Part shown: positions 1 to 7,784 of the stretch, one piece after another
How the letters are laid out: every line of letters starts with the position of its first letter
How positions within the stretch are numbered: position 1 is the first letter of the stretch
Assembly (NCBI RefSeq): GCF_016925675.1
Contig: NZ_CP070506.1
Span: 618,501 to 682,500 of the forward strand
Origin: Pseudomonas hygromyciniae
Lineage (GTDB): Bacteria > Pseudomonadota > Gammaproteobacteria > Pseudomonadales > Pseudomonadaceae
Length of the DNA stretch: 64,000 bases
Direction of reading: 5' to 3'
Position numbers and translations under genes: made by a program
Notes under the pieces: generated by a model
Seen by the model: only the letters and a program-made list of their open reading frames with translations
The model's database searches: none
What the model was told of the DNA's origin: nothing

Positions 1-249
1 GACAAAGTGCGCGAAGTGATGGACGCGGTCCAGGCCCGGCACGGTTTCGAGGACTACGTGTCCTACGTGCAGAAACACGGGCGGGCACGGTTTATCGAGA
101 TTCATGTGGTGCTGCCAGCTGACTACCCGCTGGATAAAGTCGCAACGCTCGATGAGCTGCGTGAAGAGATATCCACAGGGCTGGGCGCGGCGGACAAGGC
201 GCGTTGGTTGACCATCAGCTTTACCGGCGATCGCAAGTGGATTGCCTGA
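1..249 (+). CDS. Cation diffusion facilitator (CDF/FieF-like) C-terminal end, partial
   Basis: The start lies outside the window; only the last 82 codons are present, open from base 1. What remains looks like the cytoplasmic C-terminal domain of a cation diffusion facilitator, the small alpha/beta domain that dimerises and binds metal under the membrane part. Supporting features are the run DYVSYVQKHGRARFIEIHVV followed by LDELREEI and an ending ...WLTISFTGDRKW. Full proteins of this family are about 300 residues with six membrane helices and export Zn, Fe, Co or Mn. The metal cannot be inferred from this fragment. A REP doublet follows directly. Confidence 0.7.
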   Translation, partial: DKVREVMDAVQARHGFEDYVSYVQKHGRARFIEIHVVLPADYPLDKVATLDELREEISTGLGAADKARWLTISFTGDRKWIA

Positions 250-268
250 TAGTCAGTTAGACCGCGGT

Positions 269-364
269 GCGGCCATCGCAGGCAAGCCAGCTCCCACATT
301 CGACTGCATTCCAAAGATGGAACTCGGTCAAGTGTGGGAGCTGGCTTGCCTGCGATAGGGCCGC
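269..364. repeat. REP doublet (inverted pair)
   Basis: Two inverted copies of a Pseudomonas REP unit with the core GAGCTGGCTTGCCTGCGAT. They are extended by GCGGCC / GGCCGC and separated by about 35 bases. The doublet lies between the cation efflux gene and the convergent AGE epimerase gene. Confidence 0.85.
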
Positions 365-369
365 AAAGA

Positions 370-1491
370 TCAGCCCTGATGTTTGATCAGGCCCTGATAG
401 CACGTCGCCAAATGGTAGGGCGTAGTCGAAGGCATATCCCGCCGGCTCACCTCTCCCTTGGCATCCAGGCACTCATTCCAGCCCCTGGCATGCAAGAAAT
501 GCTGCTGCAACGCCAGCAACTGGCGCTCCAGCACCGCTTCGCTGCCTGGCCGCAGCGTCAGCGCGCGCAAATACTCGGCCTGGGCCCAGATGCGTTGGGT
601 GCCGTCACGCACGGTACCGTCCAGCGCCAACATGCCACTGACGGCGCCGCTCAAGTTATCCACACCGGTTTGCTCGGCATAGGCAAATGCCCGGCTCAGC
701 GACGCATGCAGCGCTGTGCCACGCAGTACGGGCGAGGATTCGAGCAGGAAGAACCACTCGAACTGGTGCCCCGGTTCGAACCAGTTATCCACAGCGCCCA
801 GCGGCTTCTCCATCATCACGCCATGCTGGCGCTCGATGAAACGCTGCTGCATGGCCGTCGCCAATGCCAGCAGCGCCTGTTGCACCGCCGCGTCTTCACG
901 CACCGCGAGGGTGGCGAGGAAGCCTTCGGCCAGATGCATCAGCGGGTTCTGCAGCGGGCCGGACTTGAGGGACGACCAGTTGCGCTCCACTACCGCTTCA
1001 TACAGGCCGTCGCCCGTGGCAAAGCGTTCGGCGACGACTTCCAGGGCAGCATTGAGCACCGACTCCACCAGCGGCTCACGGACCTTGGCCCAGTAATGGG
1101 CGCAGGCGAAGATGATAAACGCGTGGGTATACAGGTCTTTGCGCTTGTCCAGCGGTTTGCCGTGCGGGTCGATGCTGTAGAACCAGCCGCCATGCTCGGC
1201 GTCGTGGAAGTGCCGCTGTAGCGAGCGAAACAATGCCGCTGCACGTTCTTCGGCAAAATCCTGGCCCGGCTCGCCGATCAGGCTGGCAAACACGTACAAC
1301 TGCCGGGCACAGGCCATGGCGCGGTAGCGCTGTGGGGGCAAGGGGCGGTGATCGGCATCCAGTGCCTCATAGGGCAACGCCAGCTCGGCATTCCAGCCAG
1401 GACCTTGCCAGAGCGGCACGATCAGGTCGTTGAAGTGCGTGAGCACAGCGTTCAATTGAGGCTTGTTGGCAGAGCTTGGAGCGATGGGCAT
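370..1491 (-). CDS. AGE family sugar epimerase/isomerase
   Basis: A 373-residue protein of the N-acylglucosamine 2-epimerase (AGE) superfamily, which includes mannose and cellobiose isomerases and epimerases built on an (alpha/alpha)6 barrel. Family-typical runs are RQLYVFASLIGEPG near residue 65, the HGGWFYSIDPHGKPLDKRKD stretch, YTHAFIIFACAHYWA, NPLMHLAEGFLA and the W-F-E-P-G-H-Q-FEW segment near residue 240 that carries active-site histidine and glutamate. Length is typical for the family. Substrate is not determined; a mannose or glucose isomerase role is possible. It is cytoplasmic with no signal peptide. It is transcribed leftward after hupE and ureGFE, but a REP doublet separates it from hupE, so it is not obviously part of the urease group. 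Confidence 0.85.
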   Translation of the reverse strand: MPIAPSSANKPQLNAVLTHFNDLIVPLWQGPGWNAELALPYEALDADHRPLPPQRYRAMACARQLYVFASLIGEPGQDFAEERAAALFRSLQRHFHDAEHGGWFYSIDPHGKPLDKRKDLYTHAFIIFACAHYWAKVREPLVESVLNAALEVVAERFATGDGLYEAVVERNWSSLKSGPLQNPLMHLAEGFLATLAVREDAAVQQALLALATAMQQRFIERQHGVMMEKPLGAVDNWFEPGHQFEWFFLLESSPVLRGTALHASLSRAFAYAEQTGVDNLSGAVSGMLALDGTVRDGTQRIWAQAEYLRALTLRPGSEAVLERQLLALQQHFLHARGWNECLDAKGEVSRRDMPSTTPYHLATCYQGLIKHQG

Positions 1492-1565
1492 CGGCTGGCG
1501 TCGTCACGGCAGGGGTGTTTGCCGCGCATGGTAGCAGGCTTGTGATCGGTGGTGTCTGTGCGACC

Positions 1566-1643
1566 GCTATCGCGGGCAAGCCCGCTCCCACCTATTTGAA
1601 GTGTTAACCCATTCAAATGTGGGAGCTGGCTTGCCTGCGATGA
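1566..1643. repeat. REP doublet
   Basis: Inverted pair: one arm carries the GCGGGCAAGCCCGCTCCCAC core, the other TGGGAGCTGGCTTGCCTGCG. The two arms belong to slightly different REP subtypes. It lies between the expected end of hupE and the AGE epimerase. The frameshifted hupE reading frame runs through it. Confidence 0.8.
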
Positions 1644-1666
1644 GTGCCTTACAGGCACTGTATGAT

Positions 1667-2240
1667 TCAGCCCGCCAGCAACCAAACCCCAGTCGCCGCC
1701 GAAGCCGCCCCCCGCCACCCGCACCAGCGGCGCAGCGGCTGCTGGCAGCAAGCGCACCACGGCATAACCGGCGGCGTGCAGCACAGCAGTGGCCCCGACA
1801 AACCCGGCCGCATACGCCCAAGGGCTGGTCATGTCCGGCAGCTCCAGGCCATGTGCCACGCCATGGAACAGGGCAAACACGGCTGTGGCAACCACGGCCA
1901 CCGCCACCGGTGGGCGAATCGCCAAGGCCACCGCCAGGCCCAGGGCCAGCACCGACGCAGCAATCCCGCTTTCCAGGGCCGGCAGGGCCAACCCTTCAAA
2001 ACCCAACACGCCGCCGAGCAGCATGGTGCCGACAAAAGTACACGGCAGCGCCCAGCGCGCTGCGCCTTGTTGCTGCGCCGCCCACAGGCCAACCGCCAGC
2101 ATCGCCAGCAAATGGTCCAGCCCGCCCAGTGGATGGCTGATACCGGCCACCAGGCCATTGTCGCCATGACCCGGATGGGCAAAGGCCAGGGCCGGGGCCA
2201 GTAGCAGGGTGGCGGCGGCAAACAGTTTGTTGAGGCTCAT
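1667..2240 (-). pseudogene. hupE: HupE/UreJ nickel permease-like protein, frameshifted near the C-terminus
   Basis: The reading frame starts MSLNKLFAAATLLLAPALAF (signal-like) followed by AHPGHGD and a series of hydrophobic helices with the motifs HPLGGLDHLLAMLAVG and ALFHGVAHGLE. These are hallmarks of HupE/UreJ, small membrane proteins tied to nickel supply for urease or hydrogenase. As written, the frame does not stop where the family does; it runs on for about 70 unrelated codons through the REP doublet to 1452, overlapping the AGE gene start. Removing one C from the C6 run at 1708-1713 restores an ending VAGAASAATGVWLLAG and a stop at 1667-1669, giving 190 residues, the usual length. I therefore give the restored extent. 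The lesion is either a real frameshift or a homopolymer base-call error. It follows ureG by about 20 bases and probably shares its transcript. Confidence 0.8.
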
Positions 2241-2262
2241 AAACAGCTCCTTGGTAAGGGGA

Positions 2263-2877
2263 TCAGGCTGCGCTCAGCAGGCCTTGGCGTTCGATAAAGG
2301 CGACGATTTCTTCCAGGCCGACGCCGGTTTTCTGGTTGCTGAAGACAAACGGCTTGCCGCCGCGCATGCGCTGGGTGTCGCTGTTCATCAGTTCCAGCGA
2401 GGCGCCGACCAGCGGCGCCAGGTCGATCTTGTTGATCACCAGCAGGTCCGACTTACAGATCCCCGGCCCACCCTTGCGCGGCAGCTTGTCGCCGGCCGAC
2501 ACATCGATCACGTAGATCGTCAGGTCCGACAGTTCGGGGCTGAAGGTGGCCGACAGATTGTCGCCGCCCGACTCCACCAGAATCAGGTCGAGGCCTGGAA
2601 AGCGCCGGTTCAACTGGTCCACCGCTTCCAGGTTGATCGACGCGTCTTCGCGAATGGCCGTGTGCGGGCAACCGCCGGTTTCTACGCCGATGATCCGCTC
2701 GGGGGCCAGTGCCTGGTTGCGCACCAGGAAATCGGCATCTTCGCGGGTATAGATATCGTTGGTGACCACCGCCAGGTTGTAGCGATCACGCAGGGCCAGG
2801 CACAGCGCCAGGGTCAGGGCGGTCTTGCCGGAGCCAACGGGGCCGCCGATACCGACGCGCAGGGGTTGTGTGTTCAT
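2263..2877 (-). CDS. ureG: Urease accessory GTPase UreG
   Basis: A 204-residue SIMIBI-class GTPase that powers nickel delivery to apo-urease in the UreDFG-UreE complex. The P-loop GGPVGSGKT is at about residues 11-19. The nickel-binding Cys-Pro-His of UreG is seen in [17 protein letters not shown] near residue 70, followed by [19 protein letters not shown] (switch region) and the guanine-specificity motif VINKIDLA. Length matches the family. It lies 9 bases after ureF in the order ureE-ureF-ureG-hupE, all leftward. This accessory group is separate from the structural urease genes about 15 kb away, an arrangement also known from P. aeruginosa. Confidence 0.98.
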   Translation of the reverse strand: MNTQPLRVGIGGPVGSGKTALTLALCLALRDRYNLAVVTNDIYTREDADFLVRNQALAPERIIGVETGGCPHTAIREDASINLEAVDQLNRRFPGLDLILVESGGDNLSATFSPELSDLTIYVIDVSAGDKLPRKGGPGICKSDLLVINKIDLAPLVGASLELMNSDTQRMRGGKPFVFSNQKTGVGLEEIVAFIERQGLLSAA

Positions 2878-2886
2878 GGGGCTCTC

Positions 2887-3561
2887 CTAGGAACGGAACA
2901 GGCGGCTGTACTGGCGCTCGTGGGCCATGCATGCCAGGGACAGGCCGAACGCGGCGCTGCCAAAGTGATGGGGATCGCGCTGGCTGGCGTCCTGCTGGGC
3001 CTGTTGCAGCAACGGCAGCAGTTCGCTGGTCAGGCGTTGGGCGGCCTGTTGGCCCAGGGGCAGGGTCTTCATCAGCACCGCCAATTGGTTTTCCAGCCAG
3101 CTCCACAGCCAGGCGGCCAGGGCATCGTCGGGGCTGATCGCCCAGGCGCGTGCAGCCAGTGCCCAGCCCAGGGCCAGATGGGGTTCGTGGGTGGCGTCGA
3201 GAAAACGGCGGGCCGGCTCATCCAGCTCCGGCAGGCCGCTGAGCAGTTGTTGCAGGGAGTAGCCCATTTGCCGGCTCTCCTGGAACAGCTCGCGGGTTTC
3301 GCGGCTGGCGCGGTGTTCTTCACACAGTTGGCGCAGCGCCTCCCAGTCCTGGTCCGCAGCGGCCTGGCAATGGGCAAGCAGCAGCGGCGCTTCGAAGCGC
3401 GCGAGGTTGAGCAACAGTTGGTCGCTGATCCAGCGTCGGGCGCTGGCGGCATTGCTGACACGGGCGTTGTCCACGGCCATTTCCAGGCCTTGGGAGTAGC
3501 TGTAGCCGCCAATCGGCAATTGCGGACTGGCCAGACGCAGCAGCGCCCAGGCCGGGTTCAC
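2887..3561 (-). CDS. ureF: Urease accessory protein UreF
   Basis: A 224-residue all-helical UreF, which with UreD and UreG forms the activation complex on apo-urease and gates GTP hydrolysis by UreG. The opening ALLRLASPQLPIGGYSYSQG is the family signature (P-x-G-x-Y/F-x-Y/H-S-x-G-LE). A later EPHLALGWALAAR segment and the ending AFGLSLACMAHERQYSRLFRS are also typical. Its start overlaps the ureE stop by four bases (ATGA), so the two are probably translationally coupled. Confidence 0.97.
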   Translation of the reverse strand: MNPAWALLRLASPQLPIGGYSYSQGLEMAVDNARVSNAASARRWISDQLLLNLARFEAPLLLAHCQAAADQDWEALRQLCEEHRASRETRELFQESRQMGYSLQQLLSGLPELDEPARRFLDATHEPHLALGWALAARAWAISPDDALAAWLWSWLENQLAVLMKTLPLGQQAAQRLTSELLPLLQQAQQDASQRDPHHFGSAAFGLSLACMAHERQYSRLFRS

Positions 3562-4058
3562 AGGCGCACGCCGAACTGGTGCAGTTTGGGCGGGTAGTTG
3601 AAGTCTTCATCACCATGGCGCGAGTGATGATGACCGCCACCATAGGCGCCGTGCTCTGGCTGGAACGGTGCTTCGAGGGTTTGGGTATGGGCGCCCAATT
3701 GCTCGAGCATGGCCTTGAGCACGTAGTCATCGAGCAGGCGCAGCCAGCCGTCACCCACTTGCAGGGCCACATGGCGGTTGCCTAGGTGATAGGCCGCACG
3801 GGTCAACTCGAAGGCGCTGCTACAGGTGACGTGCAGCAGTTGTTCAGGACGCGCGCAGACACGTACGACACGTCCGTCTTCAGCCTGTAGGAATTCACCA
3901 TCATGCAGCGGCGGCTGGCCACGCTCCAAAAACAGGCCGACGTCTTCGCCTTCGGCACTGAAACAGCGCAGGCGGCTTTTGCTGCGGGCCTCGAAGTTCA
4001 GCAGCAACTCCGCAGCCCAGGTGTTTTGGGGCGCAATTTTGCGGTGGATCACCAGCAT
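3558..4058 (-). CDS. ureE: Urease nickel metallochaperone UreE
   Basis: A 166-residue UreE, the dimeric chaperone that carries nickel to the urease activation complex. The N-terminal peptide-binding domain (about residues 1-70) is followed by the metal-binding domain with LGNRHVALQVGDGWLRLLDD, where the conserved GNRH histidine sits. The C-terminus is histidine-rich (EHGAYGGGHHHSRHGDED), a common nickel-storage tail. It is the first gene of ureEFG-hupE. The ATG at 4058 is taken because it gives the standard N-terminus MLVIHRKI. Confidence 0.97.
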   Translation of the reverse strand: MLVIHRKIAPQNTWAAELLLNFEARSKSRLRCFSAEGEDVGLFLERGQPPLHDGEFLQAEDGRVVRVCARPEQLLHVTCSSAFELTRAAYHLGNRHVALQVGDGWLRLLDDYVLKAMLEQLGAHTQTLEAPFQPEHGAYGGGHHHSRHGDEDFNYPPKLHQFGVRL

Positions 4059-4367
4059 CGGGAAGTTTCCAGCTATGAGCGATAAACAGGCTAGAGCAAG
4101 GGGCTTGCCAACCAGGCTGAATGTAGGAAAACGCCGTAGGTGCGGGGCGTTGCGCCACTAAACGGGGCGAGGGTTCTGGAAGGGGGTGATCCAATTTGGT
4201 GCGCGACGGGGTGTGCAGGCACTCCAATTGGGCGATTTGAACGTGGGGTATTTATCGGTGGTGATGTTTGGGATTTGTCCTACGAGCATCTTGGATTTTC
4301 CGTTCATCATGCTACGCGTCGTTTTACTAGGATTTCGCCCCGTGTTTAATCCATTGCGACGTTCATT
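4059..4367. other. Intergenic region between divergent ureE and the NlpC/P60 gene
   Basis: About 309 bases with no convincing gene. It must hold the leftward ureE promoter and the rightward promoter of the NlpC/P60 gene. The only local structure noted is a pair of near-direct repeats, TCCAATTTGG around 4190 and CTCCAATTGG around 4221. I could not place a -35/-10 pair with confidence, and there is no strong Shine-Dalgarno before 4368. Confidence 0.4.
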
Positions 4368-4889
4368 ATGTTCAAGTCACTTTTATGTGTCGTTCTTGTC
4401 GGTCTGTTTGGCATCACTTCATCGGCCTCGGCCAACTTCAATAAGCGCAACAACACTGGCCTGGCGCCGTTCGGTTCCTCGCTGCAGGCCGTGCCGCAAC
4501 CGACCATCGAGAACGTGATCGACCGCGCCCATCAATTGCTGGGCACCGCCTACACCTGGGGCGGCACCTCCCAGGAGCAGGGGTTTGATTGCAGCGGCTT
4601 GCTGGTCTATCTGTTCAAGACCGAAGCCAACATTGTCATCCCGCGCACCACGGCGGCGATGCACCGTTCAACGGCGGCGACGATCAAGCGCAACGCGCTG
4701 CAACCCGGCGATGCGGTGTTTTTCCGGGCCAATGGCAGTCGCCAGATCGGGCATGTCGGCCTGTATGTGGGCGAGGGTAAATTTATTCATTCGCCGCGCA
4801 AGGGCAAGAGCGTGCGCATCGACTCGCTGGCCAACAATTACTGGAAGAAAAACTACACCACGGCCAAGCGTTTCCACGCGGTGCGTTGA
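4368..4889 (+). CDS. NlpC/P60 family cell-wall endopeptidase
   Basis: A 173-residue secreted or envelope-anchored peptidase. Residues 1-23 form a signal peptide ending SSASA. The NlpC/P60 domain follows from about residue 45: AHQLLGTAYTWGG, the nucleophile in FDCSGLLVYLF (Cys near residue 75), the catalytic histidine in GHVGLYVGEGKFIHSPRKG, and the typical LQPGDAVFFR. These enzymes usually cut D-glutamyl to diaminopimelate bonds in peptidoglycan stem peptides. It resembles the small Pseudomonas proteins related to E. coli MepS/Spr, but no lipobox cysteine is visible at the cleavage site. It stands alone, convergent with the TetR gene that ends five bases downstream. Confidence 0.93.
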   Translation: MFKSLLCVVLVGLFGITSSASANFNKRNNTGLAPFGSSLQAVPQPTIENVIDRAHQLLGTAYTWGGTSQEQGFDCSGLLVYLFKTEANIVIPRTTAAMHRSTAATIKRNALQPGDAVFFRANGSRQIGHVGLYVGEGKFIHSPRKGKSVRIDSLANNYWKKNYTTAKRFHAVR

Positions 4890-4894
4890 TCGCT

Positions 4895-5551
4895 TTACTC
4901 GGTGCTGCCCAGGCCTTGCCAGTGCTTGAGGCCGATAAAGATAAAGCGCAGTTGCTGGGTGATCTTGGCCTGTGGCGTCAGGTGCGCCGGCAGGGCCGCG
5001 GCGGGTGGGTCGATGATGTCGGGCAGGGTGGCGAACACGCTCTTGACGATCAGGTCGGCCATCACATGCAGGCCCTCGGCATCCAGGTGCTGGAGTTTGG
5101 GCATCAGCGTCAGGTCGGCCGCCAGGTCCGAGGTGATGTCTTCGCGCAAGGCGCCGATGGCTTGGCGCACGGCCAGGCAGCCGCCGTATTGCTCGCGGGC
5201 CAGGAACAAAAATTGCGAACGGTTGGCCGTCACCACATCGAGGAAGATGCGCACCGAGGCGTCGATGATGCCACCCATGACAAATTCGTTGTGGCGTACC
5301 AGGCGGATGGTTGCGCGAAAGGTCTGGCCGACCTCACTGACGAGCACCAGGCCCAGTTGGTCCATATCGGCAAAGTGTCGGTAAAAACCGGTGGGCACGA
5401 TCCCAGCGCTCTTGGCCACTTCCCGCAGGCTCAGGCTGCCAAACCCTCGGCCACCCTCCATCAGATGGCGGGCTGCGTCCATCAAGGCAAGGCGGGTCTG
5501 TTGCTTCTGTTCGGCGCGGGGGGAGCATGGGCGGGTGGGCTTTGTAGACAA
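4895..5551 (-). CDS. TetR family repressor, FabR/DesT-like
   Basis: A 218-residue TetR regulator. The N-terminal helix-turn-helix is in FGSLSLREVAKSAGIVPTGF followed by YRHFADMDQLGL. This is strikingly like FabR and DesT, which sense acyl-CoA or acyl-ACP saturation and control fatty acid desaturation genes. The ligand domain shows the family-like ANRSQFLFLAREQYGG. That similarity is from memory and does not fix the ligand. The only start giving the complete helix-turn-helix lead (RAEQKQQTR) is a TTG at 5551; no ATG or GTG is in frame upstream and no clear Shine-Dalgarno is visible. No desaturase gene is adjacent, so the target is unknown. Confidence 0.88.
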   Translation of the reverse strand: MSTKPTRPCSPRAEQKQQTRLALMDAARHLMEGGRGFGSLSLREVAKSAGIVPTGFYRHFADMDQLGLVLVSEVGQTFRATIRLVRHNEFVMGGIIDASVRIFLDVVTANRSQFLFLAREQYGGCLAVRQAIGALREDITSDLAADLTLMPKLQHLDAEGLHVMADLIVKSVFATLPDIIDPPAAALPAHLTPQAKITQQLRFIFIGLKHWQGLGSTE

Positions 5552-5634
5552 GGACAGCGACGCACTCTAGCAAAACAACTTTGCCGGCGTCGAACTTGAA
5601 ACAGGACAAAGGTGCTGCCGGTTGTACAAAGTCA

Positions 5635-5664
5635 AAGCCCGATCTCAGGGGATCGGGCTTTTTT
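5635..5664 (+). terminator. Rho-independent terminator, its T-tract split by an IS
   Basis: The stem AAGCCCGATC (5635-5644) pairs perfectly with GATCGGGCTT (5651-5660) over a six-base loop and is followed by a run of six T at 5659-5664. On the opposite strand the flanking A-run makes it potentially bidirectional. The ISL3 element entered just after the T-run and duplicated TTTTTTCA. Before the insertion this hairpin lay just beyond the end of the repeat-protein gene that now ends at 6997. Confidence 0.75.
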
Positions 5665-5666
5665 CA

Positions 5667-6974
5667 GGTTCTTCACGGAATCCCGGGAAACACAGAAACA
5701 AGAACGCCGATTTGATTGATGATGTTCGTGCGAGCAAACACATCTAACAAACCGGCGTTCTTATGCGCGATATTAATACTTTCCTTCCCTTTTGGGAGGG
5801 CTTTTCTATCGTCACGATCAAGCCTGATGGTGACGACCTCCAGATCGATCTGACACCCAACGCCAACCGATTCCCGTCCTGTGGCGTGTGCCAGAAACCC
5901 TGTTCAGCCACGCATGAGTATTGCAAGCGAGTCATTCGCGATTTGCCCATTCTCGGTCACGCAGTTCGCCTGAACGTTTTGCTCCGGCGCGTTGGTTGTC
6001 GCGACTGTGGCAAACGCATGGAAGCTGTCAGTTGGTTGGATCGCTATGCCCGCATGACGCGGCGTCTGGCAGAGGCGGTCATTCAAGCCTGTGAGCGTCT
6101 TCCCACGCTACACGTGGCGCAGATGTTCGGACTGCATTGGGACACCGTTCGGTTGCTAGAGCGTCGAGCCTTGCAAGCGGCATTAAGTGCCCTGCCGAAG
6201 GCGCAACCGCGACGTCTGGTGATGGATGAGTTCGCGCTGTTCAAAGGTCATCGTTACGCGAGTGTGGTGCTGGATGCGGATACGCGGCGGGTGCTGTGGA
6301 TCGGCGAAGGCCGCAGCCGGGCGGCGGTCAGACCCTTTTTCGAAGAACTGGGGCCAGAGGGTTGTGCTCGAATCGAAGCGGTGGCGATGGACATGAACAC
6401 GGCCTTTGATCTGGAAGTTCGCCAACATTGTCCAAAAGCGCGAGTGATCTATGACCTGTTCCACGTGGTGGCCAAATATGGCCGAGAGGTGATTGATCGA
6501 GTCCGTGTCGATGAAGCTAACCGGCTACGTCATGACAAGCCCGCTCGAAAGGTCATCAAACAAGCGCGATGGCTGTTGCTACGCAACCCGGAGAACCTGA
6601 AAAAGCCGGAGCAGCAGGTTCACTTGCATGATTTGCTGGCGGCCAATCAATCGTTGATGACGGTCTACTTGATGAAGGCTGAACTCAAAACGCTGTGGTC
6701 GCCGAGTACTGCCTGGGACTGGAGATCGGCCTGGAAGCAATGGTTGCGTCACGCCCATGAAAGCGAGATACCTGCTCTGATCCAGTTCGCCAAAAGGCTG
6801 AAAAACTACTGGAGAGGCGTCATAAGCCGAGTTCGCTGGCCGATGCACACGGGGCAGTTGGAAGGAATAAACAACCGAATAAAGGTCATCAAGCGCATGG
6901 CGTACGGCTACCGGGACAGCGAATTCTTTTTCATGAAGATCAAGAGCGTCTTTCCCGGTAATCCGTGAAGAACC
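5667..6974 (+). mobile_element. ISL3-family insertion sequence, complete
   Basis: A 1,308-bp element bounded by imperfect 24-bp terminal inverted repeats: GGTTCTTCACGGAATCCCGG... at 5667-5690 and its inverse at 6951-6974, with two mismatches. It is flanked by the 8-bp direct repeat TTTTTTCA (5659-5666 and 6975-6982). Eight-base target duplications are characteristic of ISL3 elements. A single intact transposase fills most of the element. Clean ends and an intact target duplication suggest a recent insertion. Confidence 0.95.
5763..6968 (+). CDS. ISL3 family transposase
   Basis: A 401-residue transposase. The N-terminus carries a zinc-finger-like part (CGVCQKPC near residue 40, then CRDCGKR near 80) and a helix-turn-helix around TLHVAQMFGLHWDTVRLLE. 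The catalytic DDE residues are probably the aspartate in VMDEFALFKGHRYASVV, the aspartate in AVAMDMNTAFDLE and the glutamate in HTGQLEGINNRIKVIKRMAYG. This arrangement is typical of ISL3 family (DDE_Tnp_ISL3) enzymes. The reading frame is intact from an ATG to a stop six bases inside the right inverted repeat, so the protein is probably functional. Confidence 0.96.
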   Translation: MRDINTFLPFWEGFSIVTIKPDGDDLQIDLTPNANRFPSCGVCQKPCSATHEYCKRVIRDLPILGHAVRLNVLLRRVGCRDCGKRMEAVSWLDRYARMTRRLAEAVIQACERLPTLHVAQMFGLHWDTVRLLERRALQAALSALPKAQPRRLVMDEFALFKGHRYASVVLDADTRRVLWIGEGRSRAAVRPFFEELGPEGCARIEAVAMDMNTAFDLEVRQHCPKARVIYDLFHVVAKYGREVIDRVRVDEANRLRHDKPARKVIKQARWLLLRNPENLKKPEQQVHLHDLLAANQSLMTVYLMKAELKTLWSPSTAWDWRSAWKQWLRHAHESEIPALIQFAKRLKNYWRGVISRVRWPMHTGQLEGINNRIKVIKRMAYGYRDSEFFFMKIKSVFPGNP

Positions 6975-6996
6975 TTTTTTCAGGGCCAGCACCGGC

Positions 6997-7416
6997 TTAG
7001 CTCGTTGCTTTGTGCATTTCATCCAGACGGTCGGAACCGCCTTCGGCGACGAATTCGCGTTGTTGCAGACGGTCCGAGCCACCTTCAACCAGGCCTTTTT
7101 GTTCCAGGCGATCACGGCCACCTTCGGCGACGAATTCGCGTTGTTGCAGACGCTCGGAACCGCCTTCAACCAGGCCTTTTTGTTCCAGGCGATCACGGCC
7201 ACCTTCGGCGACGAATTCGCGTTGTTGCAGACGCTCGGAACCCCCTTCAACCAGACCTTTTTGTTCCAGGCGATCGCGGCCACCTTCGGCAACGGTCTGG
7301 CTGATGTGTGCAGCGTCAGATTTGATTTGTGGAATGGCTTGTTCTGCGGCTGGCAGGGCAAAAGCACTGGTGGCCAGGACGGAGAGTGCAACACTGAGCA
7401 GTAATTGGCGTTTCAT
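6997..7416 (-). CDS. Secreted protein of tandem EGG-x-x-RL repeats
   Basis: A 139-residue protein starting at the ATG at 7416, chosen because GGAGCAACTCATC gives a good Shine-Dalgarno and the N-terminus MKRQLLLSVALSVLATSAFA is a clear signal peptide. The mature part consists of 13- and 14-residue units alternating as AEGGRDRLEQKGL and VEGGSERLQQREF, so 27 residues (81 bases) repeat almost identically about three times. The C-terminus is EGGSDRLDEMHKATS. The function is not known to me; similar short Pseudomonas proteins have, I believe, been labelled phage infection protein, without functional support. The charged periodic pattern suggests a helical or extended surface protein. The gene ends directly beside the ISL3 element, which now separates it from its hairpin terminator. 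Confidence 0.75.
   Translation of the reverse strand: MKRQLLLSVALSVLATSAFALPAAEQAIPQIKSDAAHISQTVAEGGRDRLEQKGLVEGGSERLQQREFVAEGGRDRLEQKGLVEGGSERLQQREFVAEGGRDRLEQKGLVEGGSDRLQQREFVAEGGSDRLDEMHKATS
7051..7290. repeat. 81-bp tandem repeat inside a coding region
   Basis: Three consecutive copies with exact 81-base spacing; the marker GAATTCGCG recurs at 7051, 7132 and 7213. A partial copy lies before the first. The near-identity at DNA level, including silent sites, points to recent expansion or gene conversion by slippage or recombination. Confidence 0.9.
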
Positions 7417-7784
7417 GATGAGTTGCTCCTTGGGAGGGCGATAAAGTGGGTACGGAGCCAATGCTACTCTCGATAACTCGATATAAAAGTTCATAAACAC
7501 AATGGTAATAATCAACAGAATTGATTGTTCTGCGCTGAGGCTCTAACTCGCGGCTCTCAAGCACGGGCGTTTGCACCGAGGTGGGTATTTTCGACACGAG
7601 GATGGGTAACAACGGTGCGCCGTCGATCAAAGAAGCTGGCGGATGAGTCAGGAAAAGTGCTTTTCGCGGTTAATTCCACGCGGCGGTTAAACCCCCAGGC
7701 CATTTGCCAGTCGTAGCCATATAAGCTTTAGTCCTTGCGCGCGTTGCCGGTGGCACGCGCAGTCGTAATCAGGAGCCCTGTGCA
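7417..7784. other. Intergenic region between divergent repeat-protein and AsmA-like genes
   Basis: About 368 bases with no convincing gene. The short frames here lack ribosome sites and family features. It contains the promoters of both flanking genes. A good Shine-Dalgarno, CAGGAG, lies 9 bases before the AsmA-like start. Confidence 0.4.

Noticed and set aside
4186..4518. Open frame upstream of and overlapping the NlpC/P60 gene
   Set aside because: It overlaps the signal peptide of the real gene out of frame and has no similarity or ribosome site.
7051..7290. Possible CRISPR-like array
   Set aside because: The 81-bp units are contiguous coding repeats without unique spacers.
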